Shown piece by piece: positions 42,377 through 51,605 of a stretch of DNA of 64,000 bases. The translations under genes were made by a program, and so were the position numbers. Numbering within the stretch: the first letter of the stretch is position 1; each line of letters opens with the position of its first letter. Origin of the DNA: Exiguobacterium sp. BMC-KP (GTDB lineage Bacteria > Bacillota > Bacilli > Exiguobacteriales > Exiguobacteriaceae). The DNA is taken from contig NZ_LGIW01000015.1 in the NCBI RefSeq assembly GCF_001275385.1, forward strand, positions 310,001-374,000, given 5' to 3'. The notes under the pieces are model-generated. The model worked only from the letters and a program-made list of their open reading frames with translations. It was not told the DNA's origin and ran no database searches.

Positions 42377-43924
42377 ATGCAGGAGCAAGAAAATTTCAAA
42401 CAACTGGATATGCGTTACGAGGAAGCAGAGCTTCGGTCGAAACGTAAAAATCCATCTTGGATTGACCGGGCATGGACGTTCTTCTCGTCCGTCAAAGTTG
42501 GACTCTGGTTAATTGGTTTGATCATCATCGCGAGTGGAGTCGGAACGATTTTCCCGCAAGAGATGTATATTCCACAGGCGACACCACCGGAAGAGTTTTA
42601 TCAAAAAGAGTATGGCACAGCAGGTGATATCTACTACACGTTAGGATTCCACAATCTCTTTGAATCTTGGTGGTATATCGGACTGATTACACTCTTACTC
42701 TTATCAATCATCATTGTTTCAATCGACCGCTTCTTCCCGCTCTATCGAGCATTGAAGAAACAGCCGGTCATCCAGTCGGACCGTTTCATGAACGGTCAGC
42801 GATTTGGCGCGGAAGCGACTGGAGATGTCAAAACAATTGATGCGATTGCACCATTGCTTGAGAAAAAAGGGTACAAGGTACGTCGACAAGACGGAGCACT
42901 CTTAGCTGAAAAACAACGGTTTGGACGTTGGGGTCCATACATCAATCATATTGGTCTCGTACTATTCTTTGGTGGTGCAATGTTACGAATCGTTCCAGGC
43001 ATGCATGAAGATGAGCTGCTCTGGTTGCGAGAAGGAGAGACATTACCAATCGAAGCAACAGACAACACATATTACTTGAAAAACGAAGCGTTCAACATCG
43101 AGTTCTACGACCCTGAAAAGGTCGATGCGAAGTTTAAGAAATCACTTGAAGCAGCGGGCGGAAACGTGCCGAAAAACTATGACACGAAGATGACGCTGTA
43201 TAAAAAAGTCGGGGAGACATCTAATTTCAAACCGAAACTCGAAGAAGTCAAAACGGGTGAGACAGCAGTCAACAAACCGTTTGAATTTGATGATTTCCAA
43301 GTCTTCCAAGAGCAATATGCAGCAGATCCGGAATTCAAGACGATGTCATTTAACATCGTCAACCAAAAGACGGATAAAGTCGTCGATACGATCAAAGTCG
43401 ACTTACGTGAACCAAAAGAGACATATGCGTTAAAAGATGGTTATGAAGTCGAACTGAAAGATTTCCTTCCTGACTTCGTTGTCAAGGATGGACAACCGAC
43501 GACGAACTCGGGACGTCCGGTTAATCCGGCATTCGTCTTCAGTATTAAATCACCAGAACATCCAAAAGGTGAACGTAGCTTGATTGGGATTAAACTGAAC
43601 GTCGGTGGAGATGAGAACCAGTACAAGATGGCATTTGCTGGTACGGAACTCTCGAACATCTCAGGTGTCCGAATCAAGAAGGACTTGACGCTCCCGTTCT
43701 TATTTGCGGGTGGCATGATCTTTATGGTCGGTCTCTTAATTGGTATGTACTGGCCGCACCGTCGTCTCTGGTTACGAGAGAAAAATGGTCGCATTCAGAT
43801 TGCTGGATTTACGAACAAAAATGCATTAGGGCTTCAAAAAGAAGCCAATCTCGCGCTGACGGAAGTTGGTCTACCAGAACTTGAGGACCGACAAAAGTTG
43901 CGGGAAGAGGGGGAAGCTAAATGA
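42377..43924 (+). CDS. resB: cytochrome c biogenesis protein ResB
   Basis: A 515-residue protein of the Ccs1/ResB family: three membrane helices in the N-terminal part (SVKVGLWLIGLIIIASGVGTIF; WWYIGLITLLLLSIIIVSIDRF; YINHIGLVLFFGGAM), a large extracytoplasmic domain, and one C-terminal helix (FLFAGGMIFMVGLLIGMYW). With ResC it moves haem across the membrane and joins it to apocytochrome c. Overlaps resC as ATGA. Confidence 0.94.
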   Translation: MQEQENFKQLDMRYEEAELRSKRKNPSWIDRAWTFFSSVKVGLWLIGLIIIASGVGTIFPQEMYIPQATPPEEFYQKEYGTAGDIYYTLGFHNLFESWWYIGLITLLLLSIIIVSIDRFFPLYRALKKQPVIQSDRFMNGQRFGAEATGDVKTIDAIAPLLEKKGYKVRRQDGALLAEKQRFGRWGPYINHIGLVLFFGGAMLRIVPGMHEDELLWLREGETLPIEATDNTYYLKNEAFNIEFYDPEKVDAKFKKSLEAAGGNVPKNYDTKMTLYKKVGETSNFKPKLEEVKTGETAVNKPFEFDDFQVFQEQYAADPEFKTMSFNIVNQKTDKVVDTIKVDLREPKETYALKDGYEVELKDFLPDFVVKDGQPTTNSGRPVNPAFVFSIKSPEHPKGERSLIGIKLNVGGDENQYKMAFAGTELSNISGVRIKKDLTLPFLFAGGMIFMVGLLIGMYWPHRRLWLREKNGRIQIAGFTNKNALGLQKEANLALTEVGLPELEDRQKLREEGEAK

Positions 43925-45087
43925 ACATGCTTCAGTTGAGCAGTAATCTGCTCCTAACGTCATTCATCGTCTACCTCGTCAGTACAGGATTTTTTGCTGT
44001 GGCGACGAGTGGTAAAAAAGGACCGACACGTTCTGGTAAGATCGCTTATACGCTAGCGATCATTGGCTTCCTGGCACAGCTTGGATATTTCTTTACACGC
44101 TGGGCAGGAGCTGGACATGTTCCGGTCTCGAACTTATATGAATACACGACATTCTTTGGCATGATGATGGTTCTAGGGTTCTTGATCGTCTATGCAATTT
44201 ACAAAAACAATGTCCTCGGCTTAATTGCAATGCCAGTTGCATTGCTCGTCATCGCCTATGCGTCGATGTTCCCGGATGAAGTCCAACCATTGATTCCGGC
44301 ACTTCAAAGTGTCTGGCTCAAAATCCACGTTACGACAGCTGCACTCGGTGAAGGAATCCTTGCCGTCAGTTTCGCGACAGGATTGTTGTACTTGATTCAC
44401 GCAACGGATTTCAGCAAAGAATCGAAAACACGGACGTGGCTTGAAGTCGTTATGTTCTCACTCGCTTGTGTCGTCGGTTATATCTTAGTCGGTCTGTTGT
44501 TCAAAGCGACGGGATCGGCTTCGACGATTGAATACGTGGCGAAAAATGGTGCAACGATGACGCACGACTATACGATGCCTGTCTTGACAGGTCCTGAAGG
44601 TGGAAAAGTACTATCGGGTTCAGGTGCCGTCATCGAATTACCGAACTTCTTGAACGCGAACAAAGTCAATACGGTTCTATGGTCAATCATTGGTGGTGTT
44701 GTCTTATACGTCCTGCTTCGTTTCGTCATCTTACGGAAACGTCTTGCTGAGAGCTTAAAGCCGATTGCACGTAAAATTGACCTTGAAACAGCAGATGAGA
44801 TTAGCTACCGTTCGATTGCAATCGGTCTTCCGATTTTCATTCTTGGCGGTCTGATCTTCGCGATGATTTGGGCTCAAATGGCATGGAGTCGTTATTGGGG
44901 CTGGGACCCGAAAGAGGTTTGGGCACTCATCACGATGCTCTTCTATGTATTCTATCTCCATATGCGCATCCAGCGTGGTTGGATTGGTAAAAAATCAGCG
45001 TGGTTATGTGTCGGTGGATTTGCCGTCATCATGTTCAACCTCGTTTTCGTTAACCTTGTCGTAGCAGGATTACACTCTTACGCATAA
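43921..45087 (+). CDS. resC: cytochrome c biogenesis protein ResC (CcsA)
   Basis: A 388-residue protein with about eight membrane helices. The haem-handling tryptophan-rich motif is clear: WAQMAWSRYWGWDPKEVWAL, with flanking His in the preceding helices (KIHVTTAALGEG; ending VVAGLHSYA). Partner of ResB in the system II cytochrome c machine. A terminator separates it from resD, whereas in Bacillus resABCDE is largely one unit. Confidence 0.94.
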   Translation: MNMLQLSSNLLLTSFIVYLVSTGFFAVATSGKKGPTRSGKIAYTLAIIGFLAQLGYFFTRWAGAGHVPVSNLYEYTTFFGMMMVLGFLIVYAIYKNNVLGLIAMPVALLVIAYASMFPDEVQPLIPALQSVWLKIHVTTAALGEGILAVSFATGLLYLIHATDFSKESKTRTWLEVVMFSLACVVGYILVGLLFKATGSASTIEYVAKNGATMTHDYTMPVLTGPEGGKVLSGSGAVIELPNFLNANKVNTVLWSIIGGVVLYVLLRFVILRKRLAESLKPIARKIDLETADEISYRSIAIGLPIFILGGLIFAMIWAQMAWSRYWGWDPKEVWALITMLFYVFYLHMRIQRGWIGKKSAWLCVGGFAVIMFNLVFVNLVVAGLHSYA

Positions 45088-45094
45088 GAAAAAG

Positions 45095-45130
45095 AAAGCA
45101 GCGGCTCTGAAAACAGTCCGCTGCTTTTTC
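45095..45130 (+). terminator. terminator between resC and resD
   Basis: AAAGCAGCGG/CCGCTGCTTT stem followed by T run. Confidence 0.8.
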
Positions 45131-45257
45131 GTATTTGTTTCATCAATATGCCTCTTTTCGGAGAAATCAGCCAGAGCAAGCCATTCTTTTCGTTTCATAG
45201 TATACTAAAAGAGTAGTAGGATAGAGGAGTAGAGTTTAGTTCATAGGAGGAGACAGC

Positions 45258-45974
45258 ATGTCAGAAGAAGCACGTATTTTAGTCGTCGACGATGAAGAAC
45301 GGATTCGTCGCCTGTTGAAGATGTATCTGGAGCGGGAAAATTTCACGATCGAGGAAGCAGACAATGGAGAGACGGCGCTTGAAATGGCGCTTGAGACAGA
45401 ATACGATGTCATTCTCCTCGACTTGATGATGCCAAAGATGGACGGGATGCAAGTTTGTGAAGAACTGCGGAAAACAAAAGCAACGCCTGTCGTTATGTTG
45501 ACGGCAAAAGGCGAAGAGACGAACCGTGTTCACGGGTTTGAGATGGGGGCAGATGATTATATCGTCAAACCATTCAGTCCACGTGAAGTCGTTTTGCGCG
45601 TCAAAGCGATCCTTCGTCGAGCAAGTGCGACGAAATTCCTCCATACGGATGCGAAGACAAAAGATGTCATCGTCTTCCCGCACTTAACAATTGATAATGA
45701 TGCACACCGCGTGACGGTCGAGTCCCAAGAAGTCAACTTAACACCAAAGGAATACGAACTGCTGTATTTCTTGGCGAAACAGACGGATAAGGTATTCTCG
45801 CGCGAACAACTACTCAAGGAAGTCTGGAACTATGAATTTTTCGGAGATCTTCGGACGGTCGATACGCACGTCAAACGTCTGCGTGAAAAATTGAATCGTT
45901 TGTCACCGAACGCTGCTCAAATGATCACGACGGTCTGGGGTGTCGGATATAAGTTCGAGAATAGTCCATCCTGA
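45258..45974 (+). CDS. resD: response regulator ResD
   Basis: A 238-residue OmpR/PhoB-type regulator of aerobic and anaerobic respiration genes. Receiver domain with LVVDDEERIR, phospho-acceptor Asp in VILLDLMMPKMDG, IVKPFSPREVVLRV; C-terminal winged helix with LTPKEYELLYFLAKQ and VDTHVKRLREKL. A TATACT -10 box lies at 45201-45206 with no obvious -35, so its promoter may need activation. Followed after 2 bases by resE. Confidence 0.92.
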   Translation: MSEEARILVVDDEERIRRLLKMYLERENFTIEEADNGETALEMALETEYDVILLDLMMPKMDGMQVCEELRKTKATPVVMLTAKGEETNRVHGFEMGADDYIVKPFSPREVVLRVKAILRRASATKFLHTDAKTKDVIVFPHLTIDNDAHRVTVESQEVNLTPKEYELLYFLAKQTDKVFSREQLLKEVWNYEFFGDLRTVDTHVKRLREKLNRLSPNAAQMITTVWGVGYKFENSPS

Positions 45975-45976
45975 CG

Positions 45977-47704
45977 ATGAAATGGTTGCAAAGTGTTGTC
46001 ATCAAATTATGGGGAACGATTTTGTTACTCGTTTCAGTCGTCTTGATCGCCTTGACGATCTTGTTGCTTGAATTTTTTAACTCGTTTCATATCGAGCAAG
46101 AGCGAGGGCACCTCGCAAAGCTTGGGCAACAAGTCGAGACCGTCTTTCAAGCGCACTCCGGAATCGAGGAAGGATCGAGTACCGCTGTTGAAATCACCGA
46201 TATTTACGGCGCGACACTGATCGCGAAGACCCAAGACGATTCTGTCGAAGCAAACATCTCACAAGCGAAAGCCAACCGGATCATCAAGGAACTTGAACGG
46301 CAGAACTGGAAAGCAATTGATGGTGAAGAGGGCGAGACGGCCATCGGGAACTATGAGACTTTTGATGGAAAGGCGGCACTCGCGTACCGGGCACCGCTCA
46401 TTACGGATAGTGGCAATGGAACGATCTACCTGATCGAACAATTGACGAACATCGAACAAGCGAATGAAGGCGCACGTCAAATTATTCAACTCTGTGTTCT
46501 ATTAGCGATCATTGGGACGACAGTCTTCGCCTTCTTCCTCTCGACACGGATCACGGCACCACTGCGGACGATTCGACAAGCTGTCGTTGAGGCGGGTGAG
46601 GGGAAATTCGATCAAAGTCTGACGCAGCGATCACGCGATGAGATTGGTGACTTGGCACTTGCTTTTAACGAGATGAGTAGCCAACTCAATCAATACGTCA
46701 CGGATCTTGATAAGGAACGGCATTTACTTTCCTCGATTCTGCGCTGTATGGCAGACGGGGTGTTGACGTTCTCGAAATCAGGTGAGCTCCTCGCGACGAA
46801 TCCACCGGCAGAGGCATTCCTTGCAGGTTCTCCGGTTCCAGACGAACTGATCGAACTATTCCAGACGGTCATGCAGGAAGAGACGGAGATGACGGTATCC
46901 TTCGAGCGTGAAGGACGCTTTTACATCATCATCGTCAGTCCGTTGCTTGAACAAGAAGAACAAATCGGAGCAGTCGCAGTCTTACGTGATATGACGGAAG
47001 CACAACAACTCGAAAAGATGCGTGCCGATTTCGTTGCGAATGTCAGTCATGAATTGCGGACGCCACTTGTCATGTTGCAAGGGTATTCGGAAGCGATTGT
47101 CGACGGAATGACCGAGAGTGATGAGGCGACGAAGGAATTCGCTTCGATCATTTACGATGAATCACAACGGCTGTCACGTCTTGTCAATGATTTACTCGAT
47201 CTTGCGCGGATGGAAGCGGGATATCAAGAGTTACGGATTGAAGCCGTTGAAGCTGTCTCTTTCGCACAGCGAGTCATCAAGAAATTCAAACAGATGGGAC
47301 GAGACAAGCAGGTTACGTTCTCTGTTGCTGGTCCGAACGTTGAGTTTGACGCCGATCCGGATCAGATGGAACAAGTCATGACGAATCTTCTCGGTAACGC
47401 CCTTCGTTATACGGAGAACGGTGAAATCAAGATTAAGATTGACGAAGATAGGGAAAACATTACATTATCCGTCATTGATTCGGGTGACGGGATTCCGGAA
47501 GAAGACTTACCATTTGTCTTTGATCGTTTCTATAAGGCGGACAAGGCGCGGACGCGCGGAAAGACCGGTACAGGAATCGGTTTAGCGATCGTTGCGAACG
47601 TCGTCCGTGCTCACGGCGGAGAAGTCGAAGTCGACAGCCGCTTAGGAGAAGGAGCGACTTTCCGAATCCGATTACCAAAAAAACAAAGGAAGCGAACATT
47701 ATGA
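45977..47704 (+). CDS. resE: sensor histidine kinase ResE
   Basis: A 575-residue redox-sensing kinase: two membrane helices (about residues 12-34 and 166-188) flank an extracytoplasmic sensor; then HAMP, a PAS domain (residues 245-340), H-box NVSHELRTPLVML, N-box NLLGNALRYTENG, G boxes DSGDGIPEEDLPFVFDRF and GTGIGLAIVANV. Phosphorylates ResD. An 11-bp inverted repeat spans its stop codon. Confidence 0.92.
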   Translation: MKWLQSVVIKLWGTILLLVSVVLIALTILLLEFFNSFHIEQERGHLAKLGQQVETVFQAHSGIEEGSSTAVEITDIYGATLIAKTQDDSVEANISQAKANRIIKELERQNWKAIDGEEGETAIGNYETFDGKAALAYRAPLITDSGNGTIYLIEQLTNIEQANEGARQIIQLCVLLAIIGTTVFAFFLSTRITAPLRTIRQAVVEAGEGKFDQSLTQRSRDEIGDLALAFNEMSSQLNQYVTDLDKERHLLSSILRCMADGVLTFSKSGELLATNPPAEAFLAGSPVPDELIELFQTVMQEETEMTVSFEREGRFYIIIVSPLLEQEEQIGAVAVLRDMTEAQQLEKMRADFVANVSHELRTPLVMLQGYSEAIVDGMTESDEATKEFASIIYDESQRLSRLVNDLLDLARMEAGYQELRIEAVEAVSFAQRVIKKFKQMGRDKQVTFSVAGPNVEFDADPDQMEQVMTNLLGNALRYTENGEIKIKIDEDRENITLSVIDSGDGIPEEDLPFVFDRFYKADKARTRGKTGTGIGLAIVANVVRAHGGEVEVDSRLGEGATFRIRLPKKQRKRTL

Positions 47705-47716
47705 GTCGCTTCCTTT
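47685..47716. repeat. hairpin spanning the resE stop codon
   Basis: AAAGGAAGCGA and TCGCTTCCTTT around 10 bases; the TGA stop lies in the loop. Followed by CGCTATAGG, not T. May act as a weak terminator or protect the mRNA 3' end. Confidence 0.5.
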
Positions 47717-47737
47717 CGCTATAGGAGTGAATGAAAA

Positions 47738-48286
47738 ATGAAAATTTACACGAAATCTGGCGATGAAGGAGAAACATCTCTCGTTGGTGGAAGGGTCAAA
47801 AAAAATGATCGTTTGATCAGTTTGATGGGAGAACTCGACGAATTGAATAGCTTCGTCGGACTTGCTCGGACGAAAGCATCATCGATCGAGGTGCGAGAGC
47901 AATTGACGGTCATTCAACATGCCTTATTCGACTGTGGTAGTGATTTGATGTATGTCGAACCACGACCATCACGATTAAGCCAAGAAGCGACAGTCGATTT
48001 AGAAAGTTGGATCGACAGTTTGACAGAGTTATCGCCACCACTCGATAAATTCATCTTACCAGGCGGAACGGAAGCAGCTGCAACGTTGCATGTGGCACGG
48101 ACGGTCTGTCGTCGCGTCGAACGTTCGATGATCGACGTTCCTCAGGCGGCACACTTATTGCCGTTCATCAACCGACTCAGTGATTTCTTCTTTACAGCAG
48201 CCCGCTATGAAAATGCGGTTAAACAAAAAGCAGATATTGAATACGTCCGCAGTGCGCATGTGTTCAAACGAAAGGATGGAGAGTAA
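47738..48286 (+). CDS. pduO: cob(I)alamin adenosyltransferase, PduO type
   Basis: A 182-residue enzyme that attaches adenosine from ATP to cob(I)alamin. N-terminal ATP-binding motif KIYTKSGDEGETSLVGGRVKK and the helical core GELDELNSFVGLAR, VCRRVERS, FINRLSDFFFTAARYEN are those of the PduO (YvqK) family. No other cobalamin gene is in the window. TAATGAG overlaps the next start by one base. Confidence 0.92.
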   Translation: MKIYTKSGDEGETSLVGGRVKKNDRLISLMGELDELNSFVGLARTKASSIEVREQLTVIQHALFDCGSDLMYVEPRPSRLSQEATVDLESWIDSLTELSPPLDKFILPGGTEAAATLHVARTVCRRVERSMIDVPQAAHLLPFINRLSDFFFTAARYENAVKQKADIEYVRSAHVFKRKDGE

Positions 48287-49539
48287 TGAGCCAGTCATTT
48301 AGCACATGGAAAAAAGAAGGAACGAGCTTCCACCTCGTTCCGACCGATAAATTCAAGACAACGACGATCCTTGTCACGTTTTCAGCACCGCTCGAAGCGA
48401 AGACATTAACAAGCCGTGCGATTTTACCGTACATCATGGAAAAATCGACAGCTGCTTATCCGTCGATGAAAGCGTTACGTGAACCACTTGAAACACTATA
48501 TGATGCCGGTCTTTATGCGGACGCATCGAAGTTCGGAGAAGAGCACGTCATTTCATTCCAACTTGATGTCGTACGGGGAGAGCTCGTCCATCATCCGTCG
48601 TTATTAAAAGAAGCACTCGAGTTGTTAGAGCAGATGGTGCTTTATCCGGACTTGACGGAAGGTGGCTTCCGCGAACAGTTCGTCAAACAAGAAAAGCGAC
48701 TCCATGCGTTACGGATCAGTTCACTGTATGACGATAAGATGCGCTACGCCCAACAGCGTCTTCTCGAATTGATGGCGCCAGGTGAAGCCGTATCACTGCC
48801 ATCTCTTGGAACACTCGAAGAGCTAGAGCGCATCACCCCATCATCTTTGCGTGATACATACCGTTCGATGATTGAGGATGATCGGATTGATGTCTTCGTC
48901 GTCGGACAGGTGACGCAAGACGAAATGGAAGATGCGCTATCTTTCTTGCCGTCGCACTCGGAAAAAATCAGTCATTATATTCCTGCACAAAAAACAGTCA
49001 ATGGCGTGAAACGATCAAGTGAAACGCAACCGATCAAACAAGGCAAATTACATCTCGGGTATCGAGTAGCGGTCGATCCAACATCTGCCGATTCAATCCG
49101 TATGCAAATCGTTAACGGTCTGTTCGGTGGTTTCCCGCACTCGAAGTTGTTCATGAATGTCCGTGAAAAAGAGAGTCTCGCCTATTACGCCGCTTCACGT
49201 TATGCGGCATTGAATAGTGCACTCTACGTCTATGCCGGGGTCGACACGAAAGAAGCGGAACGTGCTGAAAAAATCATCTTAGAGCAACTTGTTGATTTGA
49301 AGGCAGGACAGTTCACGGATGAAGAATTGACACAAACGAAAGCAATGTTAATTAATGCGCGTCGTCAAATCCTTGATCAACCAGGCCAGTTGATTGGTTG
49401 GTTGAATGGTTCGAAGATGCGTGGACTGACACTTGAAGATGAGATCCAGATCATCGAGACGGCGACGCGTGAAGACGTCGTTCGATTGGCAGCGGCAATC
49501 GATCTTGATGCCGTATATCTATTGCGAGGTGAAGCATGA
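48286..49539 (+). CDS. M16 peptidase-like protein without metal site (YmfF-like)
   Basis: A 417-residue M16-fold protein. The HxxEH zinc motif of the family is absent; the corresponding N-terminal region reads SRAILPYIMEKSTAAYPSMKAL, so it is predicted inactive and likely pairs with the following active subunit, as YmfF with YmfH or as in two-subunit processing peptidases. Second half has the conserved GGFPHSKLFMNVREKESLAYY. The stop overlaps the ymfH-like start (ATGATG). Confidence 0.88.
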   Translation: MSQSFSTWKKEGTSFHLVPTDKFKTTTILVTFSAPLEAKTLTSRAILPYIMEKSTAAYPSMKALREPLETLYDAGLYADASKFGEEHVISFQLDVVRGELVHHPSLLKEALELLEQMVLYPDLTEGGFREQFVKQEKRLHALRISSLYDDKMRYAQQRLLELMAPGEAVSLPSLGTLEELERITPSSLRDTYRSMIEDDRIDVFVVGQVTQDEMEDALSFLPSHSEKISHYIPAQKTVNGVKRSSETQPIKQGKLHLGYRVAVDPTSADSIRMQIVNGLFGGFPHSKLFMNVREKESLAYYAASRYAALNSALYVYAGVDTKEAERAEKIILEQLVDLKAGQFTDEELTQTKAMLINARRQILDQPGQLIGWLNGSKMRGLTLEDEIQIIETATREDVVRLAAAIDLDAVYLLRGEA

Positions 49540-50807
49540 TGGAACAACTGACTTATCACGATACAGACGAAACGGTATATCACGAGCAGCTCGATAACGG
49601 GCTGTCCGTCTACTTGTTGCAAAAAAAAGGCTACGAAAAGACGTATGCGACGTTTACGACCCGTTATGGTTCAATTGATCAGCGATTCAAAAAAGGAGAA
49701 GAATGGGTCACGGTACCGGATGGAATCGCCCATTTCCTTGAGCATAAAATGTTCGAATCAGAAAAAGGAGACGTCTTCCAAGAGTTCGGTCGCCTCGGTG
49801 CCTCAGCAAACGCCTTTACATCGTTCTCACGGACAGCGTATCTATTCTCAGCGACGTCATTGATCGAACAAAATCTTGAGACGTTGATTGATTTCGTACA
49901 AGATCCGTACTTCACGCCGGAAAGCGTTGAGAAAGAGAAGGGAATTATTACGCAGGAAATCCAGATGTATCAAGATAATCCAGGCTGGCGTTTGTTCTTT
50001 GGTTTGATTGAATCGATGTATGCATCGCATCCAGTCCGGATTGATATCGCGGGAACACCGGAATCAATCAATCAAATCACAGCCGATGATCTCTACACAT
50101 GCTACCGTACGTTCTATCATCCATCGAACATGGTGTTGTTCGTCGTCGGAAACATCGACCCGGAAGAGACACTTGCATTGATCAAAGCGAATCAAGCAAA
50201 GAAAGACTACACGGATCGTCCAGCAATCGAGCGAGATTATGGTCAAGAACCGCATGGGGTGCATCGTCCACGTTTTGAACTTGAACTCGACGTCAAGACA
50301 CCTAAAGTATTGATTGGCTATAAAGACGAATCACTTCGCGGTGAAGCACAAGTCCGCCGGGAGTTGACGAGTGAATTGCTATTGCACTTGCTGTTCGATC
50401 AGACATCATCGACCTATTTAGAGCTGTATGAAGATGGGCTGATTGATGATACATTCAGCTTTGATTACTCGAGTGAAGAAGAGTTTGCATTTGCAACGTT
50501 CGGGATGGAGACGGAAGATCCAAATAAATTCATTAACGCCTATGAGACACTTCTTCAAACACGTCCTGACTTTACGGAAGACGAAGTCACACGTAAGCGG
50601 AACATGATGCAAGGGAAATTCCTCCGCGCCTTGAATTCGCCAGAGTTCATCGCGAACCAGTTCTCGCGTCACGCGCTTGCTGGTACGAATCTATTCACGC
50701 TTCCGACAATGATTGCGTCGATTACGAAAGAAGAGATTGAAGCCCGTTTCGACGAGTTGTTCGCCATTGAAAATCGAGCGATTTCCATCGTCAAACCGTA
50801 CGCGTGA
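49536..50807 (+). CDS. M16 zinc peptidase (YmfH-like)
   Basis: A 423-residue M16 metalloprotease with the inverted zinc motif HFLEH (in GIAHFLEHKMFES) and the distal Glu further on (EKEKGIITQEIQMYQD). Cytoplasmic. It is the catalytic partner of the preceding inactive homologue; relatives process peptides such as pheromones or lantibiotic leaders, but the substrate is unknown. Two ATG codons (49536 and 49539) are possible starts after GAGGTGAAGC. Confidence 0.9.
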   Translation: MMEQLTYHDTDETVYHEQLDNGLSVYLLQKKGYEKTYATFTTRYGSIDQRFKKGEEWVTVPDGIAHFLEHKMFESEKGDVFQEFGRLGASANAFTSFSRTAYLFSATSLIEQNLETLIDFVQDPYFTPESVEKEKGIITQEIQMYQDNPGWRLFFGLIESMYASHPVRIDIAGTPESINQITADDLYTCYRTFYHPSNMVLFVVGNIDPEETLALIKANQAKKDYTDRPAIERDYGQEPHGVHRPRFELELDVKTPKVLIGYKDESLRGEAQVRRELTSELLLHLLFDQTSSTYLELYEDGLIDDTFSFDYSSEEEFAFATFGMETEDPNKFINAYETLLQTRPDFTEDEVTRKRNMMQGKFLRALNSPEFIANQFSRHALAGTNLFTLPTMIASITKEEIEARFDELFAIENRAISIVKPYA

Positions 50808-51511
50808 TGCGAATCCTCATTACTGGTGCGAGTGGCGCCATTGGTCTTGCAGCAGCGAAACAACTCGCTGTCGCCGGACATGATTTGGTGCTTCAGACGT
50901 ATCGACAGCAAGCGGTTTTGGAACGGATGATAGAGGAGTGGCCGGGGGAACATCGAATTTTAGTTGCGAACTTAGCAGATGAAAATGACTTGCAGGCATT
51001 CTGTACGATGTTACCCGTCGTTGATGCTTTCGTCCATTGTGCTGGTACGAGTTACAGTGGTTTGTTACTTGATCAATCGGCAACGTCGATGCAGGAGCTT
51101 TGGAAAATCCATGTCGATGCCTTGATGCGGATCAGCCAAACGGTGACACGGACGAAACCTTTCACGTCGCAGCTAGCGATCGTCGTCATCAGTAGTGTGT
51201 TAGGCGAACAAGGTGTCGCGGGTGAAGTTGCCTATTCAACCTGTAAGGCGGCACAACTTGGATTCGTCAAAGCATACAGTAAGGAACTTGGACCGATGCA
51301 TGGACGTATCAATGCGATCACACCGGGATGGATCGATACCCCGATGAACGCAATTTTTTCTGATGAAGAAAAGGTAGAGGCGATCGCCGAAATTCCTGCC
51401 GGACGATTTGGCAAAGCGGAGGAAGTTGCTTCTGCAATCCATTACTTAGTGCAACCAGAATCGAGTTATGTGTCGGGAGCCATCCTCAAAATAGATGGTG
51501 CATGGATGTAA
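50807..51511 (+). CDS. short-chain dehydrogenase, YmfI-like
   Basis: A 234-residue FabG-like SDR: LITGASGAIGLA, LVANLADENDL, VHCAGTSYSG, catalytic Ser in VVISSVLGEQG, YSTCKAAQ (Y-x3-K) and ITPGWIDTPM. Start ATG 50807 overlaps the peptidase stop as TGATG; a GTG one codon earlier is possible. Function of YmfI is unknown (reported nearness to 3-oxoacyl reductases). A short hairpin follows. Confidence 0.88.
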   Translation: MRILITGASGAIGLAAAKQLAVAGHDLVLQTYRQQAVLERMIEEWPGEHRILVANLADENDLQAFCTMLPVVDAFVHCAGTSYSGLLLDQSATSMQELWKIHVDALMRISQTVTRTKPFTSQLAIVVISSVLGEQGVAGEVAYSTCKAAQLGFVKAYSKELGPMHGRINAITPGWIDTPMNAIFSDEEKVEAIAEIPAGRFGKAEEVASAIHYLVQPESSYVSGAILKIDGAWM

Positions 51512-51548
51512 GCATTGGAATTTCAGTTCAGGAATGCTTTTCATTTTT
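51510..51548 (+). terminator. weak terminator after the YmfI-like gene
   Basis: AAGCATT/AATGCTT with an inner GAA/TTC pairing, then TTCATTTTTC. Confidence 0.45.
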
Positions 51549-51605
51549 CAAAAAATCATTTAACATGAGGAATGGATAATCGTATCGATAGAGGAGGATG
51601 GGCGC

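Noticed and set aside
48286-49539. Degraded M16 protease pseudogene
   Set aside because: The missing zinc motif is a feature of the YmfF family; the frame is intact and full length.
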